A stretch of 34,601 bases of DNA, taken from assembly GCA_021770785.1 (NCBI GenBank), contig JAETQH010000071.1:1-34601 (forward strand). The letters are read 5' to 3'. Below, one piece after another: positions 30,933 to 34,601 of this stretch. Source of the stretch: Lachnospiraceae bacterium (GTDB lineage: Bacteria; Bacillota; Clostridia; Lachnospirales; Lachnospiraceae). Numbering within the stretch: the first letter of the stretch is position 1; every line of letters starts with the position of its first letter. Made by a program: the position numbers and the translations under genes. The notes beneath the pieces are model-generated. The model did no database searches and was not told the DNA's origin. It saw only the letters and a program-made list of their open reading frames with translations.

Positions 30933-31821
30933 AAAAGCAACCGGGCATCTGGCGGCGCTGGTAACGATCCTGATATGGGGAACCACCTTCATCTCCACCA
31001 AAGTGCTGTTAGTGGATTTTGAGCCGATAGAAATCCTGTTCTTCCGGTTTATCCTGGGATTTCTGGCATTGCTGATCGTCTATCCCCACCGGATGAAAGG
31101 CACTACCAAACGGCAGGAAGCTGTCTTTGCAGCGGCGGGACTGTGCGGCGTGTGCCTGTATTATCTGCTGGAGAACATTGCCCTGACTTATACAATGGCT
31201 TCCAACGTAGGTGTGATTATCTCTATAGCACCCTTTTTCACAGCAATGCTCACCCACCTGTTCACAAAGGAAGAAAAGCTGCGTGCAAATTTCTTCATCG
31301 GATTTGTAGTTGCGATAGTCGGCATCTGCTTGATCAGCTTTAACGGTGTGAAGATGCAGTTAAATCCCATCGGTGACTTATTGGCCGCAGCTGCAGCAGT
31401 CGTGTGGGCCTGCTACTCTGTACTCACCCGAAAAATCAGCGGTTTTGGATATCACACCATCCAGACCACAAGACGAGTATTTGCTTATGGGATCGTATTT
31501 ATGATACCTGCACTATTCCTGTTTGATTGCCGCATTGGAGCAGAACGGTTCACAAATCCAGTCTGCCTGGGAAATTTGATCTTCTTAGGTCTGGGCGCAT
31601 CCGCACTGTGTTTCGTTACTTGGAACATGGCTGTGAAGGTTCTGGGCGCTGTCAAAACAAGCATTTACATTTACTTAATTCCGGTTATCACAGTTATCAC
31701 ATCGGCCCTTATCCTAAAAGAAAAAGTAACCGTGATGTCCGGCATTGGTACGGTCCTGGCACTGATCGGACTGTTCCTTTCTGAATACAGAGGAAAAACA
31801 CAAAAACAGGAGGCAATCTGA
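30925..31821 (+). CDS. EamA/DMT-family transporter
   Basis: The 298-residue product has ten predicted membrane helices in two EamA repeats, with the hallmark WGTTFISTKVLL near residue 18. These transporters move metabolites or amino acids out of the cell; the substrate is unknown. GGAGGAAACGCCGG precedes ATG 30925. It lies between the AraC regulator and the DUF2000 gene, with a 1-base gap to the latter. Confidence 0.9.
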   Translation: MSKKATGHLAALVTILIWGTTFISTKVLLVDFEPIEILFFRFILGFLALLIVYPHRMKGTTKRQEAVFAAAGLCGVCLYYLLENIALTYTMASNVGVIISIAPFFTAMLTHLFTKEEKLRANFFIGFVVAIVGICLISFNGVKMQLNPIGDLLAAAAAVVWACYSVLTRKISGFGYHTIQTTRRVFAYGIVFMIPALFLFDCRIGAERFTNPVCLGNLIFLGLGASALCFVTWNMAVKVLGAVKTSIYIYLIPVITVITSALILKEKVTVMSGIGTVLALIGLFLSEYRGKTQKQEAI

Positions 31822-31822
31822 A

Positions 31823-32245
31823 ATGGATTTACAGAATGAAAAATGCGTCATGGTCATTGACGCAAATCTCCCGCTTGGCATTATTGCAAATACGGCGGCT
31901 ATCATGGGAATCACCCTGGGAAAAGAGATGCCGGAGGTGGTCGGTGCGAATGTTACAGACCAGAGTGGAAACGAACATCTCGGCATCATTGAATTTCCCG
32001 TACCAATTTTGAAAGGCTCACCGGAAATCATCAAAGCAATCCGTGAGAAGCTCTATCAACCTGACTTTCAGGACTTGACCGTGGTTGACTTTAGCGATCT
32101 GGCACAGGGCTGTAAAACCTATGATGAATTTATCTCAAAAATGGGGGACGTGTCAGAAAGCACTCTGCAATACTTCGGTCTTGCCATCTGCGGTCCTAAG
32201 AAAAAAGTCAATAAGCTCACAGGCAGTATGCCACTGCTGCGATAG
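31823..32245 (+). CDS. DUF2000 family protein (PTH2-like fold)
   Basis: The 140-residue product opens KCVMVIDANLPLGIIANTAA and contains GKEMPEVVGANVTDQSGNEH and a C-terminal FGLAICGPKKKVNKLTGSMP, as in DUF2000. Structures of this family resemble peptidyl-tRNA hydrolase 2, but the substrate is unknown. AGGAGG lies before the ATG. It is often found after AraC and EamA genes; the operon here fits that pattern. Confidence 0.85.
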   Translation: MDLQNEKCVMVIDANLPLGIIANTAAIMGITLGKEMPEVVGANVTDQSGNEHLGIIEFPVPILKGSPEIIKAIREKLYQPDFQDLTVVDFSDLAQGCKTYDEFISKMGDVSESTLQYFGLAICGPKKKVNKLTGSMPLLR

Positions 32246-32345
32246 TAATAACCCCTTGAAAAGAATCCGCCATGGAAGTATCTTTTTCCTATATCCACTC
32301 CATCTTCTGATACTTCCGAAATACTTCCGAAATCCCCTTCTTCTA

Positions 32346-32374
32346 TTGCCTTACAGCATTTTAAGAGGTATGAT
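32346..32374 (+). promoter_or_regulatory. Promoter of the riboflavin operon
   Basis: TTGCCT (32346-32351), 17 bases, TATGAT (32369-32374), about 25 bases before the riboswitch. Upstream, GGAAGTATC (32274-32282) and GATACTTCC (32309-32317) form an inverted repeat. Confidence 0.6.
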
Positions 32375-32397
32375 TGATTCCGACAGCTGAATAAGAA

Positions 32398-32540
32398 GTC
32401 TTCAGGGCAGGGTGACTCTTATTGGATAAAAGATATCCAATGGGCAAGAATTCCCGATTGGCGGTACAGTCCGCAAGCACATATGTGCATGATTTGGTGC
32501 AATTCCAAAACCAACAGTACAGTCTGGATAGAAGAAGATC
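32398..32540 (+). ncRNA. FMN riboswitch (RFN element)
   Basis: The order of conserved blocks matches the RFN element: TCTTCAGGGCAGGGTGA, ATTCCCGATTGGCGGTACAG, CCGCAAGC, TTGGTGCAATTCCAAAACCA, ACAGTACAGTCTGGAT, then GAAGAAGA closing the P1 stem. It binds flavin mononucleotide and normally shuts off riboflavin genes. An unusual insertion with a perfect 8-base hairpin (32421-32428 with 32434-32441) extends the first side arm. A terminator follows at 32587-32625, so control is probably by premature termination. Confidence 0.93.
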
Positions 32541-32586
32541 GTGCATATCACAGAATATATGTTTCTTGATATTCTGTAAATATTCC

Positions 32587-32625
32587 TTAACACCTGAAAG
32601 ACATTCTTTAAGGTGTTAATTTTTT
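32587..32625 (+). terminator. Riboswitch expression-platform terminator
   Basis: TTAACACCT (32587-32595) pairs with AGGTGTTAA (32611-32619), AAAG/CTTT pairs inside, and six Ts follow. It ends ~15 bases before the RibU gene. Confidence 0.88.
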
Positions 32626-32641
32626 CAAGGAGAAAATCTGA

Positions 32642-33286
32642 ATGAATACAAGAACAAAAATGCTTACCTTAACTGCCATGCTGTGCGCCATCGCCTATAT
32701 AGCCGTTGCTGCCTGCCGGATACCCGTCGTGCTTTTTCTGAAGTACGATCCCAAAGATGTCATCATCACATTAGGAGGTCTGATCTGGGGACCGATGACC
32801 TCTTGCTTTGTGTCCGTCATTGTATCTCTGATTGAAATGGTAACCATAAGTGAAACCGGCATATTAGGGTGCTTAATGAATATCTTATCCACCTGCTCCT
32901 TTGCCTGCACCACCTCTTTGATTTATAAAAAGAAGCATACGTTAGCAGGCGCTGTTACCGGATTGTGCGTTGGCAGCCTTACAATGGTTGTTGTCATGCT
33001 GCTGTGGAATTACCTCATCACTCCGTTTTATATGGGATACCCCAGAGAAGCCGTTGCCAGACTGCTGCTCCCGGCATTTCTTCCATATAATCTCTTAAAG
33101 GCGGGACTGAATTCCGGATTCACGTTTCTGCTATATAAACCAGTGATAACAGCTCTGAGAAAAGCAGGATACCTTGCCACCCCCGTCAATGCCTCTGGCA
33201 AGAGACATCTTGGATTATTCCTTTTTTCAATGCTCGTTATTGTCACCTGTACATTATTCATTCTGTCCATGAATGAAATCATATGA
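32642..33286 (+). CDS. ribU: ECF transporter S component, riboflavin (RibU)
   Basis: The 214-residue product is an integral membrane protein with about six helices. It carries the ECF S-component features MLTLTAMLCAIAYIAVAACR, then FLKYDPKDVIITLGGLIWGP, the latter typical of RibU. It captures riboflavin outside the cell and works with a shared EcfA/A'/T module encoded elsewhere. CAAGGAG precedes the ATG. The FMN riboswitch upstream confirms the riboflavin assignment. Confidence 0.9.
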   Translation: MNTRTKMLTLTAMLCAIAYIAVAACRIPVVLFLKYDPKDVIITLGGLIWGPMTSCFVSVIVSLIEMVTISETGILGCLMNILSTCSFACTTSLIYKKKHTLAGAVTGLCVGSLTMVVVMLLWNYLITPFYMGYPREAVARLLLPAFLPYNLLKAGLNSGFTFLLYKPVITALRKAGYLATPVNASGKRHLGLFLFSMLVIVTCTLFILSMNEII

Positions 33287-33295
33287 GGTAAATCT

Positions 33296-34000
33296 ATGAA
33301 AAAGGCGAGTAATCTTATCCCTGTTTTTATAACAGCGGGAACTATCATACACGGACGCGGAATAGGAAAACTAATTGGGATGCCGACTGCAAATTTAAAA
33401 ATTGCAGACAAAAAGGGCCTTCCTCCTGAAGGCGTTTATATTGCCACAGCCACTTTGGAAAATGAAACCTACTACGGCATTACGCACATCGGCCCCCGGC
33501 CTACCATCAGCAATGATGGGGAAATATCTGTGGAAACCCATCTTCTGAATTTCAATAAGGATATCTATGGATTGAAGATGGAGATTCAACTTATGAAAAG
33601 GCTGCGCACTCCGCAGAAATTTGACAATCTTTCCCTGCTGCTGGAACAAATCCGTCTGGACTGTATTGCTGTGCAAGAGTTTTATGGCATCCGGCGGATC
33701 AGCTCACGGCTTTATATGAACGCTCAAAAACATGAGGTGAAAATTGACGGCCACGCTTTATACTTATCTCCAAAAGAATTTGATATTTTATATCTGCTCT
33801 ATTCCAGCCCTGACATTATCTTCACAAAGGAGCAGATTTATGAATCAGTCTGGCACGAAGCAGCAAACGACCATTTCCATGCTGTGGAAAACACAGTTTT
33901 TCAAGTGAGGAAGAAAACTGCAACATACGAAGATGGGTTGAATTTCATTAAAACTGTAGTTGGATATGGATACAAATTCGACCCTGTCAACAAGAAATAG
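33296..34000 (+). CDS. Riboflavin kinase fused to an OmpR-type winged helix
   Basis: The 234-residue product has a bacterial riboflavin kinase domain at ~1-132: GRGIGKLIGMPTANLKI (PTAN at 30-33), PPEGVYIA, GITHIGPRPTIS, the base-bearing ETH, and an end like LLEQIRLDC. There is no FAD synthetase half. Residues ~139-230 are an OmpR effector domain: LYLSPKEFDILYLLYSSPDI, KEQIYESVWHEA, AVENTVFQVRKK and the wing TVVGYGYKFDP. It lies 9 bases after RibU under the same FMN riboswitch. It may make FMN and report flavin status to DNA; the regulatory role is inference. The domain order is opposite to archaeal RbkR. Confidence 0.9.
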   Translation: MKKASNLIPVFITAGTIIHGRGIGKLIGMPTANLKIADKKGLPPEGVYIATATLENETYYGITHIGPRPTISNDGEISVETHLLNFNKDIYGLKMEIQLMKRLRTPQKFDNLSLLLEQIRLDCIAVQEFYGIRRISSRLYMNAQKHEVKIDGHALYLSPKEFDILYLLYSSPDIIFTKEQIYESVWHEAANDHFHAVENTVFQVRKKTATYEDGLNFIKTVVGYGYKFDPVNKK

Positions 34001-34033
34001 CAGCTATCCTCGTCATTTTGCAAAACGCCCTTT

Positions 34034-34084
34034 AAAAAGGCTGCTGATATATGAAAACTTCTCATGTGCCAGCAGCCTTTTTTT
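34034..34084. terminator. Strong terminator after the riboflavin operon
   Basis: AAAAAGGCTGCTG (34034-34046) pairs with CAGCAGCCTTTTT (34070-34082), followed by Ts. It overlaps the stop of the convergent gene at 34083. Confidence 0.88.
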
Positions 34085-34502
34085 AATACACCTCATCAAA
34101 ATACCCAATGAACACCGACATCCTTAGCATCCCATCTTTCGTCGAAAATGTCACATTCTCCGCCCGCTCTGCGATCTCCTTTAGCAGTGTTAATGCCTCC
34201 CGATCACAGAACTCAAAATGCTTCAAGTATAAATCAATGGTTGCCTGCCATTTCTGGTAATCCACCTCGCCCCGGATTCTTCCTCCGAACTGCCGGACGT
34301 AAGCATCACACTCCCCAAGCAGGTATTCATAATCCGCTTTTTCTTTAGGAACCACACGCTTTGGGATTTTATCCATTTCTTCCTGGTACTTCTGAAAGAA
34401 CCCAACCTCCATTAATGTGTCCAGAAAATCCTTTCTCTCTGACTTATCACTTCGTTCCCGGAATTCCTCTCCGTAGTCTTTTTCATATACTTCATTTTCC
34501 AT
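34083..34502 (-). CDS. Hypothetical conjugative-element-associated protein
   Basis: ATG 34502 (MENEVYEKDYGEEFRERSD) after GGAAAGGG gives 139 residues, mostly helical and charged. The order KIPKRVVPKEKADYEYLLGE, then GEVDYQKWQATIDLYLKHFE and GMLRMSVFIGYFD recalls small hypothetical proteins of Lachnospiraceae mobile elements, though I cannot name the family with certainty. It faces the riboflavin operon and shares its terminator. The remaining 34503-34601 shows only an AT-rich upstream region. Confidence 0.65.
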   Translation of the reverse strand: MENEVYEKDYGEEFRERSDKSERKDFLDTLMEVGFFQKYQEEMDKIPKRVVPKEKADYEYLLGECDAYVRQFGGRIRGEVDYQKWQATIDLYLKHFEFCDREALTLLKEIAERAENVTFSTKDGMLRMSVFIGYFDEVY

Positions 34503-34601
34503 GCTTCGCACCCTTTCCTGTAGAATAATTTACCACTACGGGTAGGATGTTACCATAGATTTCTTATTATTCGTTGTCATGAAAGATAACTTTATGGGTC
34601 T

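Overview
The window looks like an accessory region of a gut Clostridia chromosome, most likely Lachnospiraceae. This rests on strong AGGAGG-type ribosome binding sites, moderate GC, Tn916-type conjugative-element genes, and a prophage-type DUF2800/DUF2815/family-A polymerase module. No rRNA, tRNA, CRISPR array or intact transposase was seen.

Region 1 (1-7500, minus strand) is a phage-like replication module: a DUF4406-type protein, small linker genes, a free-standing HNH/AP2 endonuclease, a Cas4-like DUF2800 nuclease, a DUF2815 ssDNA-binding protein, and a family-A DNA polymerase split by one in-frame amber codon. A sigma-region-4-like regulator lies upstream of these. Region 2 (7500-12050) is regulatory. 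It holds a terminator-bounded structured RNA of about 260 nt, a second short transcript unit, two XRE regulators with operator arrays, and a HELGH metalloprotease divergent from one of them.

Region 3 (12070-15050) is a decayed conjugative-element regulatory block: DUF3825, an HTH protein, a broken sigma factor, three tandem ~100-bp repeats, a frameshifted small gene, an XRE regulator, and a truncated cysteine-rich KTR gene. Region 4 (15070-29300) is a stack of efflux and resistance units, each with its own regulator and visible operators: TetR/methyltransferase/MATE; tandem-HTH MerR/ABC-2; PadR/MATE; and LytTR-GHKL two-component system/MacB-like ABC.

Region 5 (29500-34600) has another HTH conjugative gene, an AraC/EamA/DUF2000 operon, and a riboflavin unit: FMN riboswitch with terminator, RibU, and a riboflavin kinase fused to an OmpR-type winged helix.

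The main thread is a family of receiver-less OmpR-type winged-helix (wHTH) domains. One lies immediately downstream of the ABC-2 pair, one downstream of the second MATE and one downstream of the MacB-like permease. A dead fragment lies near the methyltransferase, and a fourth live copy is fused to riboflavin kinase beside the RibU transporter. Two of the stand-alone copies are recent duplicates with shared flanks. This repeated transporter-plus-wHTH pairing, and the kinase-wHTH fusion under an FMN riboswitch, are the best candidates for an undescribed system.
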